DNA of 64,000 nt, from NCBI GenBank assembly GCA_025331565.1, contig JAFREQ010000026.1, positions 62,001-126,000 of the forward strand, given 5' to 3'. How positions within the stretch are numbered: position 1 is the stretch's first letter; each line of letters begins with the position of its first letter. The DNA comes from Holacanthus passer. Taxonomy: Eukaryota > Chordata > Actinopteri > Pomacanthidae. The notes below the pieces were generated by a model. It searched no databases. It worked only from the letters and a program-made list of their open reading frames with translations, and had not been told where the DNA came from. Positions 50,278-63,898 of this stretch are shown here, piece by piece. The position numbers and the translations under genes are program-made.

Positions 50278-53200
50278 CTAGGCCTCAAAGCGCTTTGGGC
50301 AGACCATGGGAGCAATAAGGGTCCACATGTAGAGGATGAGACAGACCCAGCAGGAGGCCATCTTGATCCAGAACACTGACCAGCTCCCATCCAACAGTTT
50401 CTCAATCTTATGGTCATCATAACTGCAAAAGGAAGCACACAGTTAGAGAGCTGAGCAAAGACACAAAGAAGGACTGACCTCAATTACCAAGAGCAATCTC
50501 AAACATGCAATAACATTTTTGCCACTTGGTGGCAGCAGAAACAAGATGTAAACAACACTGATGGCACACCTATTTAAGTTGATAGTTTGCCAATTTACAC
50601 ATCCAGCTGATATGAGCCAACATTAGTCAGTGTAATTCAATTATTCACACTCCTGTTTGCACTCTTTAGTTCTCCAACCAAATATCTGACTTATTAGCAG
50701 CTAAATGATCCACTATGTAAACCAGCTAGACGCTAACTTTTGTCTGTCTGCTTTTTGATACTTGGCAGGTTGCAATAAGCTCTTTTTTCTCTGAATAAAA
50801 AATGCTGCATCTGAAAAACAATGCTAGAGAGCAATGATCTGCCAGCCACAAAAACAAAACAATGAGTTGATATATGTTATAAATCTCCACAGAGCTGAGA
50901 AAAATTGCAGTCGAGTGATGACTCCTTGTGGGTTAAACACTACAAATTACAATCCATTTACGAAGTCATTTGATCCACTGATAAAAAGATATTTATGATA
51001 GCCTCTTTAACCCAGTTAAGACAATACCAATGACCTGTAACCTTAATCTGATTATCTTTGTTAGAATAAGGTCACTTCAGACATTTTCCATGTCAGAAAT
51101 TACAGCAGGAAAATGGCTTATCAAAACAGAAAGCAGACGTAATTGTGAAAAGGTATGAGTGACTCAGGAGTCCTGTTGACCACCTTTTACTTCTCTCAGT
51201 CTTGGGAGCTAGTTTTACTGTCAAAATGCTCTGTGAATTATTTTTAGAGGCATACACATATATGCCCAAGCAGTGTACCTCAATCAGAAAGTGCGTATCA
51301 CTTACTGGAACCAGTTGGTGACGGTCATCATGACGTACAGGGATCCCAGGAAAAAGACAAAGTGGAAGTAGGCATAGCTGTAGATGGTTCCTTCTCTTTC
51401 ATCATACACCACGTTCTGGCCTGAACCAGTCTTCTCCTCATCATAGTCATCTAAAAGGCACATATTAAATGATACAAAACGTGGAACTCCAATGTCATTC
51501 TGGACTCATTAGTTTAAATTACATATAAGTCCTAAACAGAATGTGTACTAATGGCAATATATTCTTGATGGTTATATATGGTTTTTTTTTTTTATTTCCA
51601 GCAGGTGGCAGTGTCAGTCTACCCACAATATCACTTCACTGCTGGTGCTGCTTCACTGTGTCATACTAACCTCCTAGTAACAGTGACATCATCTATGTTT
51701 GCTGACCAATACTTTCTCACCATCTTCAATCTGGCTGAGGAATAGCAATGAGCATAGCCCCTCTGTGTGCAAACACAAGGGCTGGGGACTGATGCATACA
51801 CACTGAACAGGCTGGAGAGGCAGGGGGAAGAGAGGGGGAGGAAAAATAAGATGTGATAGTGTGGGGGAATTATTTGTCTTTTCTCACCTGTGTCATCTCC
51901 AAAACAGAAACAGCAGCGAGCTCTCTGCAGGATAAAGAAAAACATAAAGAGTTATCACTTAACTGGAATAGACCCACATGTTATGTCTCTTGGGCCTGAT
52001 CTGTATAATTTGATAAGGATGTGTAATTGGGAGTGCCTGGTCAGTGGGGTTTTCAAGTCTTGTTAATGTGTTTAACCAGTCTGTATATTTCATTAACAGC
52101 GAGATCTGAATAATTGTGTATTTACCTCTGTCTCTGGTTCACTGTTCCTGCACACTCTGAGTGCTGCAGAGCTTCGCCTGGTGGTGGACGTCAAGCTAGA
52201 GGGAGGACGGAGAAATAGAGAAAGAGATATAAAACCAGATGGAGGGAGAGAGCAAGGTTGTAATTCCGTCACTCTGTATTTTTCCAATAATTTGCAGTTT
52301 CAGATTGCTGCAGAGTCCAACTCCCTCTTCTTCAGGGAACGACCACAAGAGACATGATGCCTCCACATGATGGGAAACACATGTGAACAAATGCAAAAAG
52401 CTATAGTTCTTGTCTCTCATACTCTTAGCTGAGCTGCGGCCAATCATGCACTACCTCTCCAGAGTCACAGCCAATGAAAACTAGCCTTTCTCTGTCGCTA
52501 AAGCCTGCCACAAAATACACTACTTTTATTCCACATTGCCTCTAACTCAACTGCTGTTAATGGGTTTGGATTGTTGCCTTTGCCTAATCTCTCAAGTCTA
52601 TAAATTTAATAATATAACATTAAAAAGAGGTGTCTTAAAGGTAAACTTGTTTTGTATGTGGCTAGACATTGAGATTTGAAAAAGAGGAGGCAAAAGGTGT
52701 ATGTGTGTGAGTGTGCATGTGTCTTACCAAGAGTAAAGGACGCAGCCAAACAGGATAACGGTTCCCACAGCGGTGACAATTTTCTTGTCGCTCTCCGTCC
52801 CAGAGTTTAAGGGAAACACACACACGGTTGTGTTCACACCATCTCTCTCCACGACTAAACAGAAAGAATGTGCAGACAGAGATGGATGAGGTAAAAAGTA
52901 TTGCAAGAAGTCGGGACATTGTGAAGGATGCAGTAAATGTGTGTGTATTTTGGCACAGTGTTGGCAGCAGTGAGGGAAAGAGGGGAGGGAGGAGGGGGAC
53001 AATAGTAACACAGTAATATAATAAGAACAAAAGCACCAACAGCCTCAGTAGTATACTGGGGTGTGTTACCTAGGCAGCATGTGCTGATATTGAATATTTA
53101 TGGTAAGTTTAAGATTAAGTAAATCAATTAAAAGTATCAATTACTTTGAAACCTGAAGAGCCGTCTGTTTTAAAGGCATTTTTTCAAAGTATGTAGGCTA

Positions 53201-56200
53201 TGCATCAGTGTCAACTTAAAATGACATTTGATTCAGGCAGACATGTTAGTCTCTGGTGACGGTAAAGAATAGAGGCAATGTCAGATGAGGAAATGGAAGT
53301 GGAGTGTAACAAGTTGACAATTCCGTCTAATATCAGACAACAGTATGTCATGTCCACAGTGTCCTCCTAGTCATGGTTGGATGTTGCAGTATCACTAAAA
53401 CCTAAGCTTAGTTTTCAATCTCAATATAAATTTTTGCTGATTATTGTCCCATTCCTGAGCCAGACAGTGTGCCACTGCAAGAGTTGTAAGAGGGGCAGCT
53501 GTGTGAATGCCATCCCCAGTTTATCCATCTTCAATACAGAACTGTATTTTTTAAATAAAGATTACTGCAGCATTAAAAAGCCTAACCTATGACCATACTC
53601 ACTTTCTTTTGGTTTGCTGGAGAAGGCAGAGAAGGTGAGGTACATGACGTACAAACTGATGACTCCTGGCTGCAGCAGGCCTGATGTGGGCTGCACTGCA
53701 GGGACACAAAGGTGAACACAGGATTTAAGTATAACTGCGTTGGTGCAAATGTATTTTAAAAAATACTCTAAGTATATAGCCAACAGTCCTCATTTTTGCT
53801 ACTTTCTATCACCAAATTATGTTTGATGTGTCTCAAATGTGTTGCAATTTGTGAATGTATTTTTGTGATAAGTCAAGTAGTTTTCTATAAACACCACCTA
53901 AATGCAAATGCTTGTATTTTCATTTGCATTACACAGTCAAATGAGATGAGAATGTTCTTGTGAGTACAGGTCCTTACATTTCTGTATGCACGGGGAGATG
54001 GCCATCAGGGAGACAATGAGGCACAGGCTGCCATTGATGCCCAGGAAGACCTTGTTAAGTAAACAGGCTTCAGGGTCAGTGTAGTATACACCCATGAGAA
54101 CAACAGCTCCTACTGCAAAACTGAACAGCAGCAGGGTCACCAAGGCTAAAGCTGCGTACCAGAAGCGATTATACTTTACTCCTGAACTCCTGCAGACAGA
54201 AAAAGAAGAGGAAGAGAGAGAAAGCAGACAGCAGAAAGAAACAAAAACACAACATGAACGAGGGTAAAGCAAATTAAATAAGTAAAAAAGATCAAGTGAG
54301 CAGGGCAAAAAAGCAAAGAAAACTGACGGCCTAAAGAAAAATTCAATGAAAGAGAAAGTTATATTTGTTGAGTTATTCCTGCTCAAGATGAGAGGACAGG
54401 TTTATGGCTGCTTAAGTGTTTTCACATCAGCTTCATGTAAGGTGAAAATGTAAGGTTTTACTAAATAACTAAATAAATGGGGACAAGTTCACATACCAAT
54501 ATATATTGAGAGGTTTAAGTTTACTGCATTGGTTACCAAACCATTAGAGGTTTTTGAAACAATCTCCTGTGGTATGTGTGTGTCTGTGTTGGAAGAGAAG
54601 GGGAAACTGAGTACACGCTCCTAAACCATGTGCATCCTGTGAATCTGCCCAGGGTTGGCCTGCCGCCAAGCCTCCCCTCCAGCCACAAAAAGACAATGCC
54701 ACATGACTCCCTCTTTCTAAACTTTTTTCACTCAAATAAGCTCACAGAAGAATATGTCCTACCCTATGATTTTCTCAAGAACAAATAAAAAGCACTGCAC
54801 TCCCATTTACAGGACTTCCATGCTTACAAAAAGGAGCCAGACTCTGACTTACTAGGTCAAAAGAAAGACAGGGGCAGAGAGAAGACATGTTGCTCTCACC
54901 AGTTTGTGTTCCATCTGTGTGCAAACTCCACCAACAGCATGAGTTGGATCAGCAGGAAAATGAACCCACAAATAGCTCCTACATAGCGCCACACTGTGGC
55001 ATTGAAGAGAGGGACCAAGAGGGAAATTGTTTTAGAAATGAGAAGATCTTACAGCAAATATCTGTGCATTTTCATGCTGCAAAATTAAATTCAAACTACA
55101 GAGAAGAGGGCAGTGGATGCTTGTACATTCATGTGGATGACTGCTGTTTATTTGAACAAGCTTGGAAAATGATGCAGGTAATGAAGAAAAATTGCAAAAC
55201 TTATTACATCCTGTGTCTACAACTTTTTGTGACCCTCCAGTTGGATATATTAATTAAATATTATCTAGCGAAATATATTATGAGTAACAGTTTTTAAAAA
55301 AAAAAGGCTTACAACACTGTAGCTCTATAGTTGTGTGTCCTCTATTTACCTTCCAGAAAGGTTTCCTCTTCTGGGATGAAGAAGCCTCCAGCGCAGCACC
55401 CCATCAGCGCAATAAACTTCAGCAACCAGAACCTTTCAAAGCAGTGATAAAGTTAAAGGTTGCAGGACTGTACTGAATGTCATTTTTTACAGTCAAAGCT
55501 TCTATTGAGTTTTTGAATAAAGCTTTGAATTTCTGTCATCATATTTTATTACATAATCACCCTAAAAAATTGGCACTGCACTGTTTTGGGATCATTATCA
55601 GCAATTTCAGACTTCTTTGAAATCTTTTTACACTGATTGTTGCTATTGAAGCGATGACCTCTGATGACCTCCCTGCTGAGCAGCAAGTGAATGCAGATAC
55701 ATAATATGATCTTTTTTAAAGTCATTCAGTATAACAGTGTTAGAGCATAAAACAGATTTTTTGTCATTGTGGTTATATAAATGTAATATATATGTTACAT
55801 TTTTAGAGCATTAGGAAGAGAAACGCCAGAAATACAGACTATTACATAATAATGTTTTTTATAGCTATAGCGATAACTATACAATGTTGAAGTGTGATCC
55901 GTGTCTCATCAGGTTTGTACAGACCAGTTCTCAGGTCAATCTGATTGTTGCTCCATCTTCCTTCCTATACAAAGCCTTTATGTTTTGCCCTCACACACAT
56001 AAATCAGCAAACTCTGTTTTTGGTGGAAGGAAGGAAAAGATAAGACTACAAATGTAACAGAATGAAAGAATCATTTTTAAAACTTTCACTTTTTGCTGAC
56101 AGCTGGGAGGAGAATGAAAGACAGATCTATTTTGTCATAAGTCTTTTGTCTTATGAAGGCATGAGTCCCGTATGCATATGAAAGCTGTAATAAAACTAAG

Positions 56201-59200
56201 AATGCGATCCTCTGATTTTTAAGTTCTTTATTACAAGAATTGCCACCACACAGGCAGGATCAGATCTGATTTTGAAGGTATAACAGAGGCTTATATATAT
56301 GTCATAATTGTGTTCAGAAAAAACATTTATAAACCAAACAGATCTAACTAATGCCAGCATTAATTGAAGCCTGTTTGCTTGTAATGTATCTACCTTCACT
56401 CAGTGTTTGAATTTTGTTTGGCTTTTGCCTTTGTGTTCACATACTATAAATGCAAGGTTCTCACATGATATTATAGATGAATGTAAAAAACAGGGAAAAA
56501 AGTGGACAGAAAGAGGAACAAGGACTTCTTACCCATTATGTACAGCCGCCCTCCAGCCTGTGCTGTTGTTGACTCGTATGGTGAAGATACAGAAGAGGAA
56601 GAAGAAGCAGGACATGCCGAAGCACATCTTGTAGACGGCAGAGTAGCCAACCAAAGTTTTGCAGTTCTTCCCTGCATTCATCTTCTCACACAGCTCACTG
56701 TAGAAGGGGATCTGATTGACAAAATCAAAAACCCAATATACCTCCATTAGATCATTATGATGTTGGAAACCCCCCCACTTCTGCTCATGTTTGTCTAGTT
56801 CGCGGCCTCAGAGAAAAGGACCCAATAGCATCTATTCTGTGCGTCACGCCTCTAAAGGAGCAGAAAGAGAGAACAGGGAGCAACAACAACCCCTCTTTCT
56901 CTCCATGAAGCCTTCTTTCATCCCTCGTTCTCTACAGGCTGTTAGAGGGGCCTTACAACTAACTGTCAGTGTACCCAAACAAAAGACACAGATGAATAAA
57001 TTAACCGCCTTTTGTCAGCAAGTCAGAGGGATTGGGAAGAGCGAAAAACAGAGAGAGCACGAGCAGGAGAGAAAGACTGGGAGATCTATCTTAAATTAAA
57101 TTTCCAAAAATGTAGTTTGACCTACAGCTTCATTAAAAAGGAGAGAGCAGGCCCAGACCCAGTACATAGATAAGGGCTGAGCCGAGCTGTGGCCTTCAAC
57201 AGGAAATTGGAAGCGCTTCAGTGGCTCACCACCAACAGAAGAGACGGTCTTTGAAATGATAACCACAGAATGAAGGATCAAATATCTGTTCCTTTTTCTG
57301 ATGCCCCCGACTGTAGAGATGTGAATGGAAGTCAAATACAAGAGCTGCTTTTCAAACATTTTTTGAGAGAACTACAGATCTTTATTTTCAGATAACAAAT
57401 GTTTTGACTTGGCTTTTATAGTATTTTGCTATTGAAGTTGTACACATGGATGAGATGCCAGTGGATTGAGTTGTCATCACCTCAGTGTGCAGCACAGTCC
57501 AGAGCCAGATCACAACCTTGAGTAAAAAGCCCATTTTGGAGCTTTTGTCTCTTGAGGACCATATTAGCATGTCCATGGTGTAGTGATTAAGAAGGAAAGG
57601 GGCCGTCTGTTTCAGACAGCTGTAAATCTCTTGAGAAAAGACCAGCACTCTCATACACACAATGGCTGCTCTCTTAGCTGGGACTTCCCACTGTGCTCAG
57701 TGTGTGACTGACAGTGTTCGTGTATATGCGTATATATGTGTGTGTAACTCAGCAGGCTTTTCATGGGGCTATCAGAGGCCATTTTGTGCCTGGATTTATT
57801 AATATATTTACAAGGTTCTCCTTTTTGTCATTTTTAATACTGCACAGTAGACACTGGCAGAGAAAGAGAAAAGAACAAACAGCAGAAGAAGATTGGTGGA
57901 AAAATGTCACTGTCTTCAAATAACACTCTCTTGAGGAAGCTTATAATCACTGCCATAGTAACACAATCAGCTGAGTGTATTCTTCCCAGATATAGAAACA
58001 TTATTACTATGTCTTCTAGTCTAGTGTATGCAGATACACACTGTACCTTCAAACAGGAATATCACTTCTCAAGCTCAGATATTCAGCTATCAATATTGGC
58101 ACAGACGAAAAAAGATGAGAGGACACTGTATCAGGATATGATCTCTGACACCTTTTATTGGACTGTGACTACAGTCTCTCCTCCAGATGACAAGGATAAC
58201 TGCACGGTAGCAGACGACCCAAAGAAGCCTTCCAGCCGAGTTGGAATTTCTCATAAACACAGACTCATAATAATCGAACAGTATAATGATGCAAAGAGCT
58301 TACATGGGTAAAAAAAAAAACACATGAAAGCGGTAAAGATCAAAAGAGAGAGCAGTAGGCCTCCTGTGTATCTTCTCCCAACTTCAGAGGCTAGGTGGGC
58401 GGTTAAAAACAAAAAGCTACCAGTCTGAACTCCTGTCTCCTCAACTATGGCCTTACTACTGTGAAGACACAAGTGGGATCTCCAGGTAAAATAGAAGGAT
58501 GTCTGCTTTGCCTGTAGCAATGTTATAAATCTTTAATTTTCAGTTATCATGGGCATGGTAATACTGGTACAATCTCTGAAATTCTATTCTGTTTACAGCA
58601 GAGAGGTTAACACAAAGGTTGCCACACTTGACAACACACCCAGTTCTAAAATATACAGTAGTTGTGTGGAGAGTGTGTAACTTACAAATACTCTCTTTTC
58701 CTTTCCTTGTCAGTATGTTTGTTGTAATGTGAGTTGATCTGAATAGACCTCATCATAACTTATCACCAGTCTATCATCACTGTACTATAGTTGCACTTGT
58801 CTATTAGAGGCTTTGTGGACTGAGAGTTCCACTCACTCTCCATTTAAAATGAAGCTGTTATGTAGCACAAATGAGGGCTTTAATTTTCTCTCTGTGCTGT
58901 TTATTCCTCCCTACCTTCTTCTAAGTAACACTTTCAACCGTATACAATTCAAACTCTTCAATTATATATCTAAATATACCTGTACTATACATTACACACA
59001 TTACAAAAAAAACATGTACATGTGCGTGTGTGTATGTTGTGGTGGAGTGATATATTGCTGTATGTGATTTATGTACTTACATGGTCTCTCAACTCCTGCT
59101 CCACAGTCGGAGACATCATGATGACACAGATGATGGTGACCAGCAGGAAATAGAGGGCATACATGACTCGGGTCCCTGTGGACTGTTTGATCTTGGGGCA

Positions 59201-59248
59201 GCAGTTACAGCAGCAGGAGCAGGCCGCTGAGCCACAGCAGCAGGCCAG
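50278..59248 (-). CDS. serinc5: Serine incorporator 5, lacking its first coding exon
   Basis: Exons, in gene order: complement 59081..59248, 56533..56711, 55350..55432, 54900..54993, 53978..54189, 53603..53695, 52728..52854, 52126..52195, 51888..51924, 51306..51450, 50278..50422. They give 450 residues plus stop; the short first exon (about nine residues in human) must lie beyond the right edge. SERINC proteins are multi-pass plasma-membrane phospholipid scramblases, and mammalian SERINC5 lowers the infectivity of retrovirus particles. The first visible residues are cysteine-rich (LACCCGSAACSCCCNCCPKI). Membrane segments include MYALYFLLVTIICVIMM, FFFLFCIFTI, FIFLLIQLMLLVEFAHRW, LALVTLLLFSFAVGAVVL and the last, ASCWVCLILYMWTLIAP. 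Family phrases are KTLVGYSAVYKMCFGMSCFF, SLYVMYLTFSAFSSKP and YFHFVFFLGSLYVMMTVTNW. The 37-base exon 51888..51924 (RARCCFCFGDDT) is the smallest. Confidence 0.94.
56712..59080 (-). other. serinc5 intron 2, non-coding
   Basis: A 2.4 kb intron. The plus-strand frame at 57904-58311 (135 codons) has no recognised domain and no codon pattern suggesting a gene. No mobile element was identified with confidence. Confidence 0.55.
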
Positions 59249-61149
59249 CTGCACAACAATGGAGAAAAGAGGGAGACATGGGGACAAGATTAGCATCACT
59301 TTCAGAATTTTCCACACCATAATAAACCATCTGATACAGACATAATGTGTTTACAGGGTACATGGATAAGTGAGGGCCAGGGTTTAAGTGTGCATTTTGC
59401 AACCTCCCGAAAATGTCAGTACAAAGATGTTGAGTTTGTAATAAAAGACATCTGCCTGACCGTCTCTTTCTCAATGATGGTTTCTATCATGAGGGACAAA
59501 TCCCTCCCCTCCTTCACACTGGCAACTCTTGGTAATGTAGAAAAACACACACACATACACACAGAGGCCTACTCTGTCTCTTCTGACAAGCCCTCATACA
59601 GGACGACAGTCTCTAAAGACAGGCACTATGTTCTATTTAGGAAAGAGGAGGCTCTACAATTATACAGTATAATGTCTGTCTGCTGCCCCACCCTGCTTGT
59701 GTAAGCCTCCTTCTCCTCAGCCTGCAGAACACACACTGCTGTGACGAGAGGTGACCTCCTGATGTGGTCTACAGTTGAGGTGTGGTACACTGCTGGAGGG
59801 CATTTTCCTTTGTATATTTTCCAGACACAGACTCTGATAATGATAGGAGAAAGGTACTAGTGTGGGTTAAATGCTAAGGCGAGTCTGACCATGGTTGAGT
59901 CTTTTTGAGCTACTGGGAAAATTTGTCTCTAAGTACTGTCATTATGTCATTAGGTGAGAGGTAGGAAATAATTGGCAGATGAGCAATGGTTTGCCAACAA
60001 CTACTGACCTGTCAACTGGAGGATGTCGTGACTGTGGACAGAAACATCTTATGAGAGTTGCATACCGTCTAATGACATCTACATCTGTGACTGAAGGCCA
60101 TAGTTAGCGCATCCTAGCAAAATCAGTTCAAAATGCCATTTTGGTATAACAGTAATCTTAGCCCTTGTCTGTGTGTCCTTCCTAAGCTGGGGTCTGTAAT
60201 CTGGCCAGGGTGCACTGATCTAGTAAAGCCAGTGTGCAACATTGTCTGATGCGTTGCGTTCCGCTCCAGATGCCAGTAATGTGTGGTATGCTGCAGACTC
60301 GTGGATCCACACAAGCACATGGTCAGGATCAAGCTACTTTTCTGGCCACATGGCTCTGCCTCCCTGCTCTCTCTGTCCATAGGGTTTCCTGCTCATCTCT
60401 TCTAGATGGCCCACTTAATTGTTTTTGCCTCGAGGTAAAGAATGGTTATTTATAGCCTTGTCTTTTTGATGCAAGTTGTGTGCACTCACTTTGATAGTTC
60501 TCTAAACAGAGTCCCATGTGAAACCAACCTCCAAAAATGTCTCCACCCAGTTCTGAGCTAAGAAAAATATGGCTGTGTCTGTTGCTCTTGTTACAGATGG
60601 TAGATTTAGATTTTTTTAAGTAGTAAGGAATCCATCATATGAAAGTTTAGATGTATGATGAGAATGTGCACACCTCACACAGAGATAGCCGCAGGTGATA
60701 TGATAAAGTAGACATGTGGGTGACAAGGTGAAAAACATAAGCTAACAATTTTACTAATTGTGTTCATATTTTTTCAGTCTACAATGTTTGCAAATGCATT
60801 TCTAAATTCTATTTTAAATTATTTGTGGGATGAATTTTAATCATTCTTTTTACTTACATTTCAGCCATAATTTCCCTTTTAATAATCTTTTAATTTTATC
60901 ATGAATTGTGAAGGAATTTGTTCCGGTTTCGCTGCAATGATGTTTACAGACACACAATGAATTATTGGTATGGGCACTATAAATAGGCACAGTTGTGTGT
61001 ACTGGTCGCACATAATGACAGCTGTTCTGGTGCTGTTGGAGAACCTCACAGATGCAACACAATCAGTGAAATCGCACTTCTTCTTTGATGTTCTTCTCAT
61101 TGGCAGGTGTAACGAGTGATGAACTGGGCACAAGCATTGATATGCAAAC

Positions 61150-61365
61150 AGATGTTTAAGGGTGTTTCCACATCCCTTTATGGCAAACTGTGGGAATGGA
61201 AATGAGGCTCATGCACATGTATCTATTGTCTCAATGATTAAGATTTATAAAACAGAATCAGACGTACACAAAACTTTATAAATCTGAAAGAATGGGCATG
61301 CATATTTCTGTTTTGAATGTAGTCATAAATCTAGACAGTTTTGCACATCTGGCCCCCATGAGTTC
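61150..61365. repeat. Possible decayed dispersed repeat
   Basis: The phrases ACTTTATAAATCTGAAAGAA and GCACATCTGGCCCCCATG resemble a fish repeat family recalled with 'TTTATAAATCTG...'. The match is partial and the ends are unclear. Confidence 0.25.
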
Positions 61366-63839
61366 ATTCAAACATGAGTAAATAGGTCAGCATAGAAGGT
61401 TCACATGTAATTTCTTTACCCATATTATGAACTTGTCATGATTTATGGTTAATGGTTGTGGGCAACAAACACAAAGACGTCTTTGATGCCAGATCGAACA
61501 AAGAATGAGACCAGTTTATTCCCAATCAGGTTTCGAGAGGGTTGTGTCACGATTCATTCATGACTTAAGCTCACACATGTGCACACAATTTAGCAATGGC
61601 TGAGATACAACAGAAGAGTATGCATGAAGAGGTTTGAAATTTTGTCTCCAAGGCTGCATGCGCATATTTCTGCTTTTATGCACACACAGACTTCCAACCT
61701 TGAATATAACCAAGTTTTATGTGTGTGGCCTTCATCTCTATTTGACTACACACGGCTTAACAGGATAAGCTGTTTCCTTTGTCTCTGCTGAACCCATTTC
61801 CCTTTCTCTATAGGCGATTAATTAACCACAACAGACTGAAAGTAAGCAGAAAAAAACAAGATGATTTAAGTCATGAGGGTATTTAGATTTCATTAGTTAG
61901 GGGGTGTTGCACCAGCAGACTGCACACAGTGAGGGGGCCCAACAGCAAACTTCAGCAGAACGGATGGTGGGAGGGGGAGTCAGGAGACGGGAAGAATGTC
62001 TCGGGGAATTCCAACATACACAGATACAAAAAGAGGATCCATGGTAACCAACGCTGACCCTACACTTCATGGGCCGTCCACCCCCTCCTCCACCTCCTGC
62101 CTGCCCCACCAGCATGTCGACAGGTGGTAGGCGTGCCTGCAGTGTACACCCCTACTTCAATATCAACAGCAACCCCCCACGAGCTCCACTAGCTTGTCAT
62201 GTTGCTCTGCTCATCCCAAAGATCATCATCCCATGCAACAGCAAAGACAGCACTTTAGCCACTTGCTGGTCTAGCTTTACCAGACTTGAAATAAGCCAAG
62301 ACTCTCACAACCCTTCACTGAAGCCTCACTGCTCTGTGACTGTGGGACTCTCAAGAAACAAAGGCTTGTCTCTTTCTCACTCACCCTGAAGCTGTTTCAC
62401 TCCCTTCATCTCATTTCCTACATCCTCCCCCATCCCACTACACTGAGGCTTATTGTCATCATCTCTTGTCTTTATTCCTCTGATTTTCTCTTGTTCACCC
62501 TTTCTTTGTTATCTTCAGCTGCCCTTTACCCTAAATCACTCACTGCCAAACGCTAGGTGATCTTCCAGCTGCTCTGGGGGTCAGAGGAAAGACGAGACTG
62601 CCCAAAGCACATTGGCTTGACATAGAGAGGATGGACAGGACACAGCAGCGAGAAACCCTCTGGAAACAAACCCAAATGTCTTTCAAAATGAAAGTGGTTG
62701 CAGAGACAGAATTAGTCTGTATAACTTTGGATTGATCAACAAGGACTCTGACCTGCAGCTGGATGTTTAATCAACAAATGCAATACAGTCCTGCAAGCAG
62801 ACAATTCTAAGCCCACATCTGTGATATGACTTTGAGCTGTTTAACACAGCATTAACGATACTTACCATGTTTTTCCATCCTCCATTCTCTACTGCCTTAT
62901 TATCCCCAACCATGCAGTGATGAAAAGAACTGCAGTATATAACAAACAGGAAATCGCAAAGGAAACCTAAATCAAACACACACGGGTGAAACTCTGGAGC
63001 ACACAGTCACACAGACACAAGTGCTTACGCAATACAAACAGACTAATCGCAAAAATAGGTCACTCACTATATCATGGTAAGCACAGCAAAGGAGAAACAT
63101 GAGTGGGTAGATGGATACAGAGCCTGTTTAAGGTTTTTTCCTTCAACAAGTCAACCAGGAGAAGTTACACAGGTTGGGAAGTGAGGACAAATCTGGTATT
63201 AGTAGTAGAAGTATTTCATGGTAATCAGAAAACCTAATGCTGTGCATATAGGGGAGACTAACTCAACAGGCAGTTTACATTGCTCTTACACTGGGACACA
63301 AGTTACAAGTTTTGCTCCCTTCTACTGTTGCCCCAACGGTGTCACTTATTTAATGTATCAAAAAACTCTGACTGCTTTTTATGTTCTATATCTTATGATA
63401 CATTAAATAGTTGTTGTCTTCATCTAAAACATATTCCTTGTAGATGATAAATACTTTAACACAACAATTTCCAGAGTCAGACATGTGGCATTTTTGAGTA
63501 TTTGGCACCAGGCTACAGAAATGATCTGTTCCTGCTGTTGCTGACACAGATTTCCTCTCCCAAGGCTTGAACAGAAAGAAAAACTCATCAGCTGATTTGA
63601 GACATTGACTTTCATGTTATCAGAAGTGAAAAACGCATTTTTTTTGCACAGTGGAAGAATATAACTGCACAGACAGACATGACTCACAACTGAGATGAGC
63701 ACTGTCAAAACAACTTGACTGGAAGAATGTACCACAACAATTTCGATGGCTACATCTGTGGGAATATGAACTTAAGGTTGATTCAAACCATCAGTGTGGT
63801 TGTTCATTCATTCACAACATCTAATACATTCCTCTTTCT

Positions 63840-63898
63840 AAATTTCCCCACTGTGGGGCGAATAAAGGTATATCTTATCTTATCTTATCTTATCTTAT
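63840..63898 (+). mobile_element. 3' end of a non-LTR retrotransposon with (TTATC)n tail (possible)
   Basis: TTCCCCACTGTGGGGCGAAT then AAAGGTATATC and five tandem TTATC units. It closely matches the end at 35040-35150. Only the tail is recognisable. It sits in serinc5 intron 1, antisense. Confidence 0.5.

Noticed and set aside
54887..55297. A 136-codon plus-strand frame overlapping serinc5 exon 5
   Set aside because: Its first third is the antisense of a real exon and the rest is intron.
57904..58311. A 135-codon open frame on the plus strand in serinc5 intron 2
   Set aside because: No family resemblance and no promoter or partner exons. Treated as chance.
62857..62884. A minus-strand ATG followed by a GTAAGT donor as serinc5 exon 1
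   Set aside because: The short coding piece leaves the wrong phase for exon 2 and lacks the Cys-rich start of SERINC proteins.
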